Shown here: positions 62,790 through 64,000 of the stretch, piece after piece
How positions within the stretch are numbered: position 1 is the first letter of the stretch
Layout: each line of letters opens with the position of its first letter
Origin: Glossina fuscipes
Lineage: Eukaryota; Arthropoda; Insecta; Diptera; Glossinidae
Direction of reading: 5' to 3'
Length of the DNA stretch: 64,000 nt
NCBI RefSeq assembly: GCF_014805625.2
Contig: NW_023998414.1
Coordinates: forward strand, 16,152,253 to 16,216,252
The notes under the pieces: generated by a model
Databases searched by the model: none
The model's input: only the letters and a program-made list of their open reading frames with translations
What the model was told of the DNA's origin: nothing
Position numbers and translations under genes: made by a program

Positions 62790-63020
62790 CAAAGTATATA
62801 TATTCTTGATCAGCATCAAATTCTTATTCGACTTTGCCATGTCGGTTTGTCTTTAGGTTTTTGTGTCTATGTGAGTGTGTGGTGTTATTACTTTCCTGCT
62901 TACAAAATTGATGATATTGAATTTAAAGATGCCAGAAAATAAATTGTTTGAAAGTCACGCCCACCAAACAGCGTAAACACGTAATACATAAAGCATGTGG
63001 GTTTTTATAAACAAAAGCTT
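62790..63020. repeat. GTCCGTC-family repeat, inverted orientation
   Basis: Blocks: 'aaagtatatatattcttgat', 'cagcatcaaattcttattcg', 'actttgccatgtcggtttgt' and 'tcacgcccaccaaacagcg'. Confidence 0.6.
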
Positions 63021-64000
63021 GTAGATTTTGTGGAATTGCGAATGATAGAAGGCTGAAATTAGGTAAATTTATTTTTCTAGAAGACCTTAGTATTCATGTT
63101 CAAAAAAGGGAGAAATTTACCACGCACACACAAACTTTTAAAGTGGTCAAATTTTCTTTCTTTCTCATTTTGTTGACGTTTTCTGTTTATTACTCTCAAA
63201 AGGTGAATAAAAAAAGAGGTCAACATTATTCACATAAAGATAAATTGTGTTTTACCATCAAAAATTAAACATATCCACTCATTATGCAAAAATACCAAAA
63301 CTTAGTTGATTTCATTTTTCATGTTTGTCGCTCATTATAGTTAAGTTAGTGGAAAGTGAAAAGATCATCCAAAAGATAATAAATAAGTAAACGATCACTC
63401 CCACTATAAATGAAAATATATTGTATATATATAAGTAAGTGCACCTAAAACTTCTCAAACACCCTGATGCTGATCTGGTAAAAGAAGAATTTGTAAAACC
63501 AATGCAATGTCGTAGCGCGGTAAGGTGCTTATTGGAATGATCAAATGACTGACGGTGGATATACAAGATTTTCTCTCCGTCCAATATAACCCTTTCATTT
63601 GTTTTCTTCTTTTTTTTTTTTTTTTTTTTTTAATATTTTCATTTAAACTAATGTACTTAACTGAAATGATATTAAAGTGCATGAAGAAAAAAAGACTTGC
63701 ATAGTGACTATCATATTTGCGTAAAAGACAATGAATATTCATTCAATTGTCTCCTAGGAAGAGTAAAAATTTCTTTTTCAGCAAATGCAAACAAATGAGT
63801 TAGTTCATCGTGACATCTATCTTATCTATGCGGTCAGGAATTAACTTTCTTTTTATAAAGAGCTTGCTTGAGTTTCATTAGGATTTTAAAAATTCAGTCA
63901 ATCATTGAATTTGTGAAGTAAAAGAAACGGATTCGTAGTTAGTCAAAATGTATTTTTTAATGCTATGATGGCGTGAAAGCAATTCGTCTCTATTGGAGAA

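Larger units (their letters stand above)
50066..64000. other. Upstream flank or 5' introns of Rapgap1
   Basis: 14 kb with no secure gene. It contains the three candidate minus-strand exons, a (TTA)n microsatellite, a decayed mariner, a tRNA-like SINE, a GA microsatellite, a decayed LINE and several repeats. The first LIM half and the promoter of the LIM form should lie here or beyond the right edge. The 143-codon minus frame at 52984-53415 is hydrophobic low-complexity sequence and was not accepted. Confidence 0.6.

Noticed and set aside
63440..63520. Plus-strand peptide HLKLLKHPDADLVKEEF followed by donor GTAAGG
   Set aside because: It looks coding, but no credible acceptor precedes it, the minus strand is also open, and nothing links it to another exon.

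Overview
The window is nuclear DNA of a higher (brachyceran) fly. It is AT-rich, with long introns, GT/AG splice sites, a decayed mariner, a decayed LINE, tRNA-like SINEs and many copies of a GTCCGTC/GACGGAC dispersed repeat. I could not fix the species. No bacterial, organellar or tRNA/rRNA genes were seen.

All convincing coding sequence lies on the minus strand and is read from high to low coordinates. From 50065 down to 7526 there are eight exons of a Rap1 GTPase-activating protein (Rapgap1 ortholog). They comprise a LIM zinc-finger half (49956-50065), a linker exon (48209-48374), an intron of about 38 kb, and then the conserved RapGAP module in six exons between 10252 and 7663. From 3984 to 339 there are four exons of a BTB/BACK protein resembling Drosophila gprs (serine-enriched protein). 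Its BTB fold is interrupted by a Ser/Pro/Lys-rich insert.

Two observations stand out. First, the last RapGAP exon can either read on to a stop at 7526 or splice at a donor inside it (7662/7661). That donor is in perfect phase with the first BTB exon. Taken through all twelve exons, the reading frame stays intact (2 + 976 codons), which predicts a single LIM-RapGAP-BTB-BACK polypeptide or an alternative read-through mRNA. Second, the BTB/BACK frame meets a UGA at 615-617, yet the same frame stays open for 91 more codons of protein-like sequence and then meets a TAA that overlaps a plausible splice donor. This suggests stop-codon readthrough, a nonsense variant or a base error, with the gene possibly continuing beyond the left edge.

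The 38-kb intron and the 50-64 kb upstream flank hold mainly repeats, microsatellites and pyrimidine-rich tracts. Three candidate upstream exons lie in the flank: a 135-nt exon at 51893-52027, a 63-nt exon at 55481-55543 and a 28-nt microexon at 56855-56882. Their link to Rapgap1 is unproven. The first half of the LIM domain, the GoLoco motif expected from mammalian Rap1GAP, and the promoter and start codon of the LIM form were not found.
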